DNA of 64,000 bases from Dicaeum eximium (Eukaryota > Chordata > Aves > Passeriformes > Dicaeidae): contig VWZP01009170.1 in the NCBI GenBank assembly GCA_013396995.1, positions 889,686 through 953,685 on the forward strand, read 5' to 3'. The notes under the pieces were generated by a model. The model ran no database searches. It saw nothing but the letters and a program-made list of their open reading frames with translations, and had not been told where the DNA came from. The position numbers and the translations under genes are program-made. Below, in pieces: positions 12,668 to 25,800 of the stretch. Positions within the stretch are counted from its first letter, which is position 1. Each line of letters begins with the position of its first letter.

Positions 12668-15600
12668 CAAGCCTTGCTCAGCATTCCTGTTTCCAGCCTG
12701 CCTTGCTGGTGTGCACGGTTCACTTCCCTCCAGTCTTAATTCAACAGGGTATTCATTTTACACAATTAGCAGTGGGGCTTAATTAAGCATGTTCTGAAAT
12801 AATGTCTTCCCCTCAAAGCAATCCAGGCTTTTCTAAATGATTGTTTCACCTGTGTTATCTGATGGAAACTTAGATGTCTCTAAAATATAAAGCATCTTTC
12901 ATGTTTATTTTTTGCAAGCTAAAACCTATCCTTTCATATGCATGATAAAGGATTGGAAATGCTTTATGAAATATGAACAAAATATACATTATCATATTTA
13001 AGTTCCGCGGAGACAGTTTTTTGAAACGTTGCGTATTTGATGTTCTTCACGCAGATTCCTTGATTGTGAGTGCTTTGAGGGCCTAGGAAATCAAAGTGAT
13101 GTATTGTGTTTTCAGCTGCTGCACAGTGTCTGATTGGCAATTACTGTCAAGGCATCTGTCACACTTTAGCCTTCGACAGAGTGCAGCTCAGTGCTGGAAT
13201 GGTTTTGCACCTTGCAAGTGGAATTGTCAAAAATTTTCCTCCTGTTTCAAGTAGGAAGATGGTTCTTTGACTGTGTTGTGTAGATGTTGAGCTTGTCTTG
13301 GAAAACACTAACATGTTGACAGTACCTTGGTCGGCCAGTCTATGATGTGAGAATATAAAGTGGAAAATCTTCGCAAATTAGGATCTTACAGAATACTGTA
13401 TTAAGACATGAAGATAGAAATACCATAAAACATTGCGGACTCCATATAACTAGAATTCAAGCTCTATTTTATTTTTCCTTTTTTTTGGGATATGCAGGCT
13501 GCAGCAGGAATATGGCTCATTCCAAATTTTTAGATCTCTTAATTGTTGTGTGAAATCAAATGCTGGCTGCAGTAGCAGGTATCTCTCTAGACTCCTGTAG
13601 CCCTTAATGTCTTAGGTAGACATTGAAGTAGTTTTCCTAGTAATTTTTTTTCTCTTTCTATGATTGAGAGCTTCCAATTATTTCCTTCACAGTGGTAATT
13701 TCTATGTGTGGGAAAAATTTGCTATGCCACATGGTAATGGTCATTTATGAAAGGCTAATTTGACTAGAGGTCAGGGAAATTGTTGAGGAAGATTCAATGT
13801 GGTAGTGAGGTTGGGTATAGTCACCAGATTCCCATAAAAGGGATAGGATTGTTGGATGACACATCATAATTTAATCTGCTGGGGATGTTTGATGTTTAAT
13901 TCTTCCCCTTTAACCAAAAAGTATCTCCGGAGGGACAGAAAAGCTGCTCATCAGTGGGTGCATAATTCCTCCTGTGTATTTTAGTGATAGAAATTAAATA
14001 CAGAGTCTCAAGGCAACTGATGTGTGTTAGAAAGAGGAAGGGTCATGGCTGAGGTGTGACTTCCCTTTAAATCTTGCAGCAGTTCAAGGGGCTGATGAAG
14101 TTGGGTTTGAAGGCTATAGGAAAACCTTAGTTCTTCATGTAGGAATAATAAACAAAACAATTAGAAAACCCATTAACACTTGAAGTTGGAAATAAAACCT
14201 GTAACCAGGCACGGGGAAAAGCCAATATTCTTCTTAATCAATATTAGAAGTTGACATTGCATCAAAGCCAAGTCTCTTTGTATTTGATTGTGCCTCAACG
14301 TGAGAAGGGGAAAGGATACATTTAACATTAACAGACATGGGAAGGGAAACATACAGGTTTAATGCAGAGGCTGAGAATTAAAAACTCTTCATTTCTTAGC
14401 TTTTTTTTCCTGAAAATGTATTTGTGTTCTCACCAACTGTTGTTTTCTTTTACTTTTGCCTCCACAAGCTTCAGTTTGTAGGCTCATTAAATTATTGTAC
14501 CTTGTAAACCATCCATCTGAAAGTGATCAAGCAGTCAAGATTGGTTTCATATTTTGGAGAGCTCTAAAGCTGCTGGGTATCTTTTGTTACTCTTTGTCAC
14601 TTTGTCTTAATAATATGGCAGTTTAGCTGTGGGAACCATTTTGCATGTGACTTGAGTGAGGACAGCAGCTCTGTGACAGGAGTTCCAGGTCTGCTGTGAG
14701 GCGAGGTGGTGTGCCAGCGATTTGCTGAAGGTTATGGTTGACTGCTGACTTCCAACTCTCACAAGCAGTTTGCTTTTTATTGATCTGTTTGTGGTAGGGG
14801 AACAACTACAATTACCAATTAACACTTTTTTAAGTAGTGAACTATTTATTCTGTTGTCTGTTCTTCTTGTGACTGTAGTTGGACAAACAACTAAATGTAA
14901 AATGCATTTCTTAGCCCGATGAATTGTTGTGTTTGGGCGGGTTTTTTTTCAAATTTATTTAACACAATTCTAAAATGTTACCATTTTGTTTCCTACCCCT
15001 GGGATTTTTCCATTTCAAGCTCTTGATCCTGAACTGCTTTACTTGGAAGCAGTTTGCTGAATTCAGCAAAGCTGCTCTGGGGTGCAGCAGCCTGTGTGTG
15101 CTGTGTGATGCAGGACTTGGGCTTCAGCAAGGACTCCATATTAAAAAAGGTTTAGTATTCAAAGATAATGCAGCATAATGCTTTATTTATAAATGACTTT
15201 GAGGAAGCTGGGGTTAAATTTGGCACTGAAGGGAAGGTATGCTTTGTTGGGAAGGCAGTATTTGGTAAATAAAAAACTCTGGCCATCTCCTCTATGATCT
15301 ATTGTATTTTTATTGAGTACTTTGCCATATTTGCTTAGGGTAAACAAGAGCAGGTCTGACAAATAACTTCATAGTGGAAAAATTGAGGAAGAATATCTGA
15401 CTGAAAAATGCAAAGATTTAGGGCATAGGCTGGCTTTCTGTGATTTGTTCTTGGTGCATCTGAGTCAGAAATCAGTTTGTGAAGTACACAAGTAACAGCA
15501 AATGTGCAGGGAGAAAACACATACAATAGTTAATAATTTTCTTCAGCTCTTTATTGTAATAATGTGAACAGACCAAGATTAACACGTCTGTGGCCTGGAG

Positions 15601-16821
15601 ATGTTTCTTTATTAACCTTTCATGATACACACTTTTTAATACCAAAAAGTATTCTGTTTGAAAATAGAAGGGAAGTCAAACTGAGTTTTCTAATTACCAG
15701 TTAATGTAACATTCAGTACAGTTTTACAGAAATCAGTGCAATCACCATCTGCCTCCTGTGCTGCAAAAGCCTACACAAAGCCCCCCCAAATGCCAACCAA
15801 GTTATTTGCTGAATACATAATTTGGTTGATGTCATCTATTGTTGTTTTTTAGCAAACACCTTTGCAGGCACCCAAGTTTCTGTAGTGCTCTGGAGGACTG
15901 AAAAAGGCAGTGAGTGCCTTTTGCTCTGAGACAATTTCCTTTAATGCTGTCCCAGGCTGATCATCAATTATTTAACTTCTGTACTTCATATTATTGTTCC
16001 TTTTAAAGAACAGTTCATTCTAAATATTGTACAGCTGATCTTCAAACACTGAGCAGCACCCTCATACTGACATGCTTTAAATAACAGATGAACAGTGTCT
16101 GTTTAAAGCTCTACAAATGCTTGTTTTCTTTCTCATTTGATTAACAGTCTCAGTTGGCTCTACTGGCAGAAAATGGTCTGGATGTAAATTGTGTTTATGG
16201 CTGGAAGGAGGGGTCCATAACAGCTTTGTGGGTTGTTATCTGCTTGCAGAGGTTCCCTATAAAAAAAACCCTGTCAGGACACATTAGAAAATAGTCCCAT
16301 TCTGCCTGGTATTTAACAGGCCTAAAAACAATTGAAAACCAGCACAGGGATGTGGTACCTTGATCTAGGCAGGAAAGGACCCCCACATGAACTTTTTTCT
16401 GTTTATACCAAGCTTAGTAACAAATGTCTGTCTTTTTCTGAAAAATGTCTGATAATAAAACTCCTAAATCTAGGAAAATAAAACCTTACAGCCTCTAATA
16501 TGGGGTAGAACCAACCATCAGTAAATCTGAAAGGTGGACTCTTGGTGCAGACACTTTGCTAGGCAGTTTCTAATACAATGGTTTATGCTCATAATAAATA
16601 TATAATATTTAGAATAATTTTTTTGTTTGCTTGACATTTTTAGTACTTTAAGAACTGTCCCTGAGTAAATACCATATATAGGAAGTCTTCTGGTCCAAGA
16701 TCAGCCTGGAGTAATAATGCGAATGTGCTCTCAGAGACAGTTCCTGCTGTGAAATAAGTAGTTAGGAGAAGTGCTAGTATTAAACGCAGTAGGAGGAATC
16801 AGCTTTTAAATTTGTTTAATC

Positions 16822-16863
16822 AGATTAAAAAGTGGAGATTAAAAAGCAGAGATTAAAAAGTGT
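16822..16863. repeat. Three tandem copies of a 14-bp unit
   Basis: AGATTAAAAAGTGG, AGATTAAAAAGCAG and AGATTAAAAAGTGT follow one another without spacers. The first 11 bases are identical in all three. This is a minisatellite-like seed and may vary in copy number. Confidence 0.9.
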
Positions 16864-19800
16864 GCTTCTGTTATGTAGGCATAATTTCCACTCTTTAAAA
16901 GATGAATATTTGCAGGGTATTATTTTAAAGTAAGGCTGTAATAGTACTGATTTTTAAATCTCCTAATTTTCTTGGAGATAAGTTGCAGAGCTGTAATTAA
17001 AAGGTTGATTTATGCAGAAATGGAACTCCAAAACTCTACTGCACTACAAAATTGACCAGTTGGAAGCATGGGGCATAATGTTCAAGGATATTTTTCACAT
17101 TTCCAGGATTCCACAAAGAAATTTGTTTACTTATTTTTATTACCTTGTTCATAAAATAGTACAAAGTTTTGTTTCAAATGATTCTAAATTTCTGATATAC
17201 GAGGTTTGAAGAGTTGCTTTCCTCTGCACGGTTCTGATGGTTGTTGATTTGCTACCTCTCTATTTATTCTGGTAAAAGATAAGTCTGGGAGTTGAAAAAT
17301 ACGTCTGGAAATGAGAAAGGAAGGTGTAAAAGTGAACAATATGTGGACGACACAGGATTGCTTGGAGAAGACTGGCTTGGCTGCTGAGACTCAGTTGGTC
17401 CAGATCCTTGATCTTGTCACACAATCAATGCACAATTGACTGAAGTTGGGTGACATTTCAGTTAAAAAGGTACAGCCTAAGGTGGCACAATCATTAATAG
17501 CATATAAACTCATAAAAGGGGTAGTTTTCCAGCAGGAATGTATTTCTCCTCTTTATCTTAGTTGAGTAGCCTCACATTATTGTCAGCCATGTGCCCAAAT
17601 TGCAGGACACCTCCTGGGAAGGCAAGATATAGCTGGAAAAACACAGGGATATCCTGAAGCAGCACTGAGCTGCAGCAGCTCTTTGCCATCCCTTTAAATC
17701 ATTATCATTGCTGATACATTAAAAACCCATTTGAAAATTAATCAAAGCAAGTTAATACTAATCAAAAGTCCAAGATCCCTTTTTCTTGAGAGATATTTTT
17801 CTTTTTCAGATTCCTTTGGGAAAGGTTTTGTTCATAGTTAACAAAACCACATATTTGTGTTTTTCTTCTGAGTGGTTTCTGGGTTACAGAGGTTTTTTTA
17901 ATAAGATATTATGTATTTTAAGACCATTTTGAAAGCAAGTGAAGTTGTCTTTATTGTGTTTTAATTTGATCTAATTGGCTCCAGTCATCTTAATGACCTG
18001 CTGTATTCATCACGAGCACTCACATACATGCCTATACTGTAAATGTGTTGGAAAAGGAAGTATTAATGATGAATTCTTTGGTCCTAAAACCTCCTTAGAT
18101 TTTAAGAGAGAGTTTTATTGTAAAGCTTGAGGCTTGTCTCTTCCCTACCTACACCCCCACACACATTCAAAAGGGGAGAATTTAGGACTCCTGGGGAAGA
18201 TGGGGAATGGTTTTTTCAACTTCAGCTAAACAAGTTCAAACATCTCCTTCTCTTCTGAGTCTATGCAGGGTCTGTCTTCAGTTTGGGGAGAAAAGGAGCA
18301 AGTGCTGTAGCTACCAGAGGTTATGAATCAGCAAGAATCTTCCATCACAAGAGTATATGGTCTTTGTCCTTGGATTTGTGCCTAGCTCGTAGACATTTTT
18401 TAAATGGATAGATTCTTTAAAATTTAATTTGTGAATGGACCCAGGAGTGTGTTTGTCAGTGTTCTCTGCAGTGTCACGCTGTGGTTAACTCATGGCACGC
18501 TCTGCTGGAAGCTGTCGTTTCACATCTAATTGTTTGGTTACAAATGAGTGTGTTGTGGCTAAAGGAAATGTTTTACTATCGATCCTCACCTCTAAATCCT
18601 CCTCTTCTGGGCAGCACTGGTTACAATCTGGTCACTGAATACTCAACTCCAGGACAGAAGTGGGCACTGAGAAATTTCAGAGGAGCCCTGAGCCATTTGC
18701 ACAGTAACTGGGGCCAGCATTGGCACAAATGCAACGTGTGTGCTAATGTGCTGTAATAGAAACCTGATGCCATGGATTTCCCTCCCTGGCCTTACTTCTG
18801 TAATTCTGGAGAGCTACATTTTCTGCAAAGGTCTGATTGTCAGTGTTACTGAAAGCAAGCACAGAACTGAGCTTGCAGGGTGCTGTGTTGGGGACAGCAA
18901 GCCAGCACTGCTGCTTGGCATCAGCATCCAGCACTGTCTGGAAACCCCTTTGATGGAACAGAGGGTGAGTTACAAGGTGTAAACACTTTCCTAATGCTTA
19001 ATTTATGTGCAAGGCACTATTTAAAATATCTCCTAATTAGGTGCAAAATAATTTGCTGGAATATGCCTTTCCACACTGGTGGCATAGAGTCATTCCTCAG
19101 GTATGTTGGATATAGGGAAGGGAGTTCTGCCCCTCAAGGCTAATATATTTTATTTCCTCCATACTTGGATATAGTTGGTCCTTTTTACTCCAGTAATAAT
19201 AAAAAGATCTAATGTGTGGCAGAAAAATAAACAAAACTCCCATCACTACAGTGAGCTGACAAGGAGAATGGGTTAGGATGGAGATATTTATACTCCTTTA
19301 AATGCAGTGGTTGCTGCTCCTGCTCTAGTGAGCTCCCTCAGTAGCCAAAGCCAATGCTCAGTGCTTGAAAATTCATCTTTGATGCATGAGATTTGTTCTG
19401 CCTGAATTTTGCTCGTCTCATTTTAAATGGTGATAGAAATTGCTTACTGTAGTAAAACACAACATTAACCTCATAGTGTGTTGGCACTGTGTGATTTATG
19501 CTGGTTTAGTCTCTGAAAAATATGCAGCCTGTCTCCCAAACCTGGATTTAGCTTATAAAGTGTGTTGGCACAGGCTTGGGGCTCGATCAGAACACTGACT
19601 GCTGATCCTCTATTTCCCCAGGGAAGCAAAAAGGTTTAAAATTGGAGCCCCTCAGAGGTCATTACCTCCATATAATTTCTTCAGATTCATAATAATTATA
19701 TGATTGTAGCTGGAATGTTTTAAAAAACAGAACAGCCTAATTTTCTTTCTTGAAAGCAAAGAATAGGATTCATTTTTGTGCTGAAACCGCACATTGTGCA

Positions 19801-22800
19801 GCCAAAAATATGACAAATTATTTGCAAATGGAAGTAATCAGATCATAAGTAATAAATAAGGATTTTCTTTCTACTATTTTGATATAAAGCAGAAGGAATA
19901 ATATGAATCTGGAAGGTGCTGTGATTTTTTTGGTGTTCTCCTTCACTCACCCACAAACCTTGCAGTTCAGGTTTAAACTTGCTAATTTGGTTTTGGGTTT
20001 TTTTCTGATTGTTTTGAAGGAATAATTAAGACAAAAAGCAGGACTGTTTTGTGAGTTCTTTATCTGTTATGTAAATGCTTTAGACCAGGCTTAAGTGTAT
20101 AGGATGAGAAGGTTATGTAAAATGGTTTTAAAAATACCTTTGTTTCACTCAGCAGAGGAATTTTGAGGCTGTTCTATGTAACAAGGTTTCGATCTGTGTA
20201 CATAGGTTGGTTTTTGGTTTTTTGTGAAAACTAAGGTCAAGCATTTGAAACATTTCTCTTTAGGAAGAAAACAGCAGGTGTGAGACTATGGGTATATAAA
20301 TAATGCTTTAATTGCTGTAGGAAGGAATCTAAATAGTGATTAATCAGATAGTAATAAGAAGTAAAATTAGTATTATTTTACATGTTGAAGATGATGTTTC
20401 ACTACTGGTGAAAAGAGAACATCTTCCACGATGTTTTGCCTTGAAGTATGGGGCTCAAACACATGTGGATTTTTCTTGTTGTTGCTGTTGAGCACTAGAA
20501 ATTAGTTACCCCTTTATTTTAGATTTGGTAGCATCCCCCTTTTCTTTCTTGCCTTCACACAGATTTTTTTTTCTTAAAGTTTTGTTTGACTTGTCATGCA
20601 AGTTGAAGACCATACACTAAAGATTTTTTAAAATTTCTTATTCTCAGATTAATTTCTTCTTTGGTATTTGTGAGTTTTTGATGATGTGTTTATGAAGATT
20701 CTTGAGTTGTCATCAGTGATTTTTTTATCTTTTTCAAACATACAAAGAGCCCAAGTAAGTGATGGAGAGGACACATTTACATTACTGTAGCTCTGTGCAG
20801 GCTAGTGAGGGTTGGAAATTATTTACACCATTGTGTGTGTGGTTTGGAAGTGTTGGACAATTTATTCTCCTTTGAAGAGATGGCAATATCTTTTAGATTA
20901 TTAGCTGATAAAAAATAGATTCTGGACCTGGTTCATTTTTGGCCATTGACAGACTACTTGGAGAAGATTTTAATGATTGCAGCACAGGGTTCTCAGCCTG
21001 CTGGACCTGGAGTTTCACTGCTGGGAATGCAGAGGAGCTGTGAAATCCATCATCTGCAGGGCACAGCAGTCACTCTGATCTGGGATTTAAGCTTTTCTGG
21101 ATGTCTTTAAATGTTAACAGAAAACCCAAACTGTGACTTAAAAGGCTCAGCAGTACTCCAAGGGACTGATGATAGTTCTAGGACCAGGTTTAGGAGGAAA
21201 CTGTATACGTGAAAGATCTAATATTCCCAAATAAACCTTTTATGCCTGTTTCTGCCCATGTGTTGGTTTGTAGGTGAGTATAATTTGTGTGATAAAATGA
21301 ATGCAGTAAGAAGCTAGAAGAAATTATTAATTAAACAACTGTCACCAACTTTTAATTACACCTTCTTACTTACTCTTGCTTAGCTATTTGTCATGATATG
21401 AATCTTTCTTCTGGCTCCTTGGGAAAGAGAGTTATACTGAATTTCCTTTAACACAGTGGTCTGAATTCTTGTGTTTCCTAGTGATATATCAGAGAGATGG
21501 ACAGAGAAATGTCTGACCATCCTAATGTTTCAACATGACAATGTGCTGGAGCATTACTGAACTCTTCTGACTATGCTTCTTGTTTAGTTTTTCAATAAAA
21601 ATATCTGTTAGCTTTCCAAGGCTTATAAATAAATACATAAATGTAAAGGGTGTTGCAACACTAAGAATAACCCCTTTGATATCTGATTATAGCTCTGTCT
21701 GTCTGGATCACTTTTTTTAACTTTCTCACTACACTTTCAGTATAATTTTATAGAGTGTTTTCATTAGAATGAAAGCACGTGGGTTGGTTTTGAGAAAGTA
21801 AGAATACAATAAGAATATTGTTCAAATATCTCTTAGTCTTCATGGACTGTAAACAGCAGGTCATCAAGACAAGACTATAAACTGTTTGAAGTACCCATGA
21901 ACACAACAGTTTGTATTGAAGTGGTTTTGTTTTAACAGCTGTGTTATTCAATTTTAGTCCTCCAGCAGAATTGGGGAAGCTCTACATGTGTTTATATGTA
22001 ACACAGAGAGAGTGGAAAAAAACCCTTGAGACTCTGAGAGGTGTCATGGGCACAAAATGATGTTGTTCAATACACTCTGAAAGCCTGCAGTTTTGAAAAT
22101 CACAATTCACTCAAGTAGAAGATTGCATTTATGTCAGGTGTAATCCTGTCAGAGGTGTAATCTTGTTTAAAACAACTTTTTTTTTTCCCCACAAAATGAA
22201 GCAGAAATGGTCCCAGGGAAGGCTTCATTTAAAATTAGTTTGTTGCAATACAACCCTATTCATTAGAAGCTGAAAGTGAAATTAATGCAAAATTGACTGG
22301 GAAGCCATGGATGATGTTGGAGTTTTTTCACTTTAGAGAGCTGAACAAAACAAATAGACAAAAAAGTCACTGTAAATCACAATCTTACACTTGGCAAAGA
22401 AAGACAATTTCTGAGTGGGTTTTGCCTTTGAATGTTTGGCTGTAGCCAAAGGAAGGATATAAGGCTCCAGAACTGCCAGATCCCTGCTCTGTGCTTGTTT
22501 TTACAGGATATAGAACTTCCCCTCTTGTTGTGATTTATTGCTAAAGAATATTTATTACCTGTCTTGCTTAAAGACTACCACTATGTTAGCTGGGGAATAA
22601 TGAGGGTAGAAGTAAAGAAACTTGTATTATACAGGTTTCCCACCATGGGGAATTCAAAGGCATCAGAGAAGAGGCAGAAGGGCCCTGATGGAGGTTTAAG
22701 TCTTTCAGATACATGGATTTCCTTTTGCACCTACACATCCACAAGTGCTCCTTCTGTATGGAACTTTAGTTTTTCAGCTGGAGTATCTGGGGTTCTCTCT

Positions 22801-25800
22801 ACGTTCCCCAGATACTTTTTGTTCAGTTAATATAACTTGTAACACTTTAAGATCTCTAAAATCATTGTAAGATTTCCTTTCTTTTTTTTTTGTTCCATCT
22901 CTTTGTTGTTCATTTGAGACTGCTTTATTTAGCTTTCCTACCAGCTGGTTGTGTCAAAAAGAGCCTTTAGTTCATGGGTCAGAGAATCCCTTGTGATCAT
23001 GCACAGAGGGTGAGGCTGAAAATGAGAAAGGACTTCTTTGGTCTTTCTTTTTTTTTAGTAACAATATTTTAGAGGCCCAATGACCATGAATCAGAAATGA
23101 GTAAACACGAATGAGTAAATCCTCTGTATGGCAGACACAGCATTTCTGAAAGGAAATGCTCTAAGGTGGAACAAACTCTCACCTCGGATACAAAAGAGCT
23201 GGGGGTTCTGGCCTTTTTCACATCTTGTGATGCTGCTTGGTGTGTTGTGTTTGGCTGTAGCATAGGAAGAAATTGTGGCTTCAGAGCTTGTTCCACTGCT
23301 CCTCCTAAACTACTCAGTCACCCTCATGCCTGCAGGGATGAAGAATTTAAGTGCTTGTTTAAAATTAAACAATACCCCTCCGTGTGTTTAAGCCACACTA
23401 GACAGACACGTGGACTGGCATGACAGCCATGGGGAGGAGAAAGTTTCCAAATCTGACTTAGGCTGACTGACTGTTTTTTAATATGAAAGGAACATTCAGG
23501 TTTTGGAATACTCTGTGCTCTAAAGGTATTCTTTGAATTAATTCCAACTGTGGAAGTGACTTTCATATCGAAGTGATACCCAGTGAGAACAAACTTGAGG
23601 ATATTAGAGCAGTTTGAGTAATCCATTGAGCTGGCATAATTTGGTAATCATTTTCTGTCACTTCTGTTCCATCTTGGATTTGAATCAGAACTGCATAAGC
23701 AATTGCTCTGTAACCCATTATCTAATCTGCTTTGTTGTAAGAATCCTATTTTATTAAATAAATGGTGATTCATATTAGATGCAGGTGTGGGAAGTCCCTG
23801 TCTTGTGTTTTTTCAGCAGTCTAAGGTTTTGATGTACCCCTGTAGGGTGAGTGAATGGTTTCCTAATCTGTGTACGTTTTTAGGGAGTGAATTCAGTGTC
23901 TTCAACCCTGGGCAAGCTTTAGGCAGGGCTGGTTGCACTGAGCCCTGTTTGAAATAAATGCTTCCAAGGTAGTGCCCCTTTTAGCCTCGTGTGCAAAACT
24001 CATGTTTGTTCCCCTCCCACACTTTCCTCACTTTTCCATGTTATCTAATCAAACATATGTCCTAGCCTATGGCAGAGGAATTCAATGTGTTTCTTTAAAA
24101 GAGGGCTTTGCTTTTAACTGTTACCTTCAGGCCCTCCTTAATACAAACCGGTGACAATGCTCATGTGAATTATTGTGTTTTATTGGAGAAGTTGTAACGG
24201 GGGGGTGTGCTGTTGATGTTTGGATAACAGTGTGTTTACCTGCCATGGATTTAAATCATAAAAGCACCTCTATTGGTTAGAGTATCTGGATGTTCAGCAC
24301 CAGGATCTGTGATTTGGCTCCAACCCCAACCAGTATATGTTGCACCTTTAGCCTCCAAACTGGTAAAATGGCAGGCATACAAATCAACAGTGTACAACTA
24401 ACTACAGTTCCTTTACATTCTGCTCCTGGCAAGTGTATCATCCTTCTCCTACCTCTGTGTTTTTCTACTTCTTCAAGCTTTTCTTTCTCTTTCCAGCAGT
24501 TTCTTGTGCAGTCACTTCAAGTGGTGATTTCTCAATGTTATTATGTATTTTATAGATATTTTATTATTTATCTGTCATGTACCTTGTTTTAATATATGCA
24601 TTAAAAAAAAATAGTTTTTCTCACTTGAGGTGTGCTATGTGCCATACTGTCTTCCATACATTCAGAGAATCCCCCTTCATTTTTACCACTCACATCTCTT
24701 GAAACATGGCTTGTGTATCAATGATCAAACCATACCCATTTTAAAATTCAGTTCTTCTTTTTCCTGCCTATCAGATATTGAGAAATGGTTGACTGCAATT
24801 TCTCAAAGTTGCAAGAACTAGCCTAAGCTTGCCTTCTGATCAAATAAAGTCTTAAGACATAATGCTTTATAACAGGCCAGACTATGATTAAACACATGGA
24901 GTTTTAACTTGTGAATACTTGACCAAATAAATGCCATAATCAGCTGGAATAGATGGCATGTGATGATTTGCTGGGTGTGAAAATCGTTCTTTATTATTTC
25001 TCAATTATTCTTTCTTTCTTACCTTCTTTATTTCTTACTTTCATGACCCGAGTGTTTGTGTGCAATCAGTCTCACAATATACACACTATCTTTAAAATTA
25101 ACAGTTGTTCAGGGTTTTTTAAAAGGAATTGTGGCTTTCTAGAGAGTTGTATATTAGGGTCTTCATGTGTTCCACTGGTGGCTGAGCAAATATTTTTTTT
25201 TTTATCTTGCCTACTGTAACATCAGTCATGACTAGTTCCTGTTAAGTGTCTTGAGGCTTTGGTAAAAATTATACTTTTCTCCCTTTTTAAAGGATCACTG
25301 TGTTTGGAAGCTAGAGAGACTTTCTCTTAGCTTTTGGTCTCAAACAGGATGCTTTTCTTTAGCTTTAAAATGCAAAGTTTGTTTAACCGTGGATTGTGAG
25401 ATCCCTTCTTTTGTACATTCACATTTTAAGGTATTCTTCTGAGAGTAATTCCAAGTAAAAAGTCTCTTGTAGCACACTGGATGTCTGCAGGTGTTCTAAT
25501 CTCCTGCTATATCACTGTCTGGGAGATTTCACCTTCATGTTTAGGGAGCTCATTTGGGCTAATCAGGATTGGCAACTCTGTGCAAATGAGATTGTAAATG
25601 AAGCTTGAAAGGGGAGTTTATTTTAAAGAAAATGTTTGGATTAAAATGGCTGTGTTATATTTATCTTTCTAATTCCCTCTTCCAGCTGAACACCCTTAAC
25701 ATTTTCATTTTTTCTTATATTAAAAATTTTGAAAATCAAAGAAATTAAGGCAGATCATTAATATAAACTGCTGTTTTTTCCTGGGTATCAGTCATACTTA

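Noticed and set aside
23060..23100. Possible next MACROD2 exon around a GGCCCAATGACC word
   Set aside because: The reading frame carries no match to the expected VIHTVGPIA segment and has no AG at the right place.
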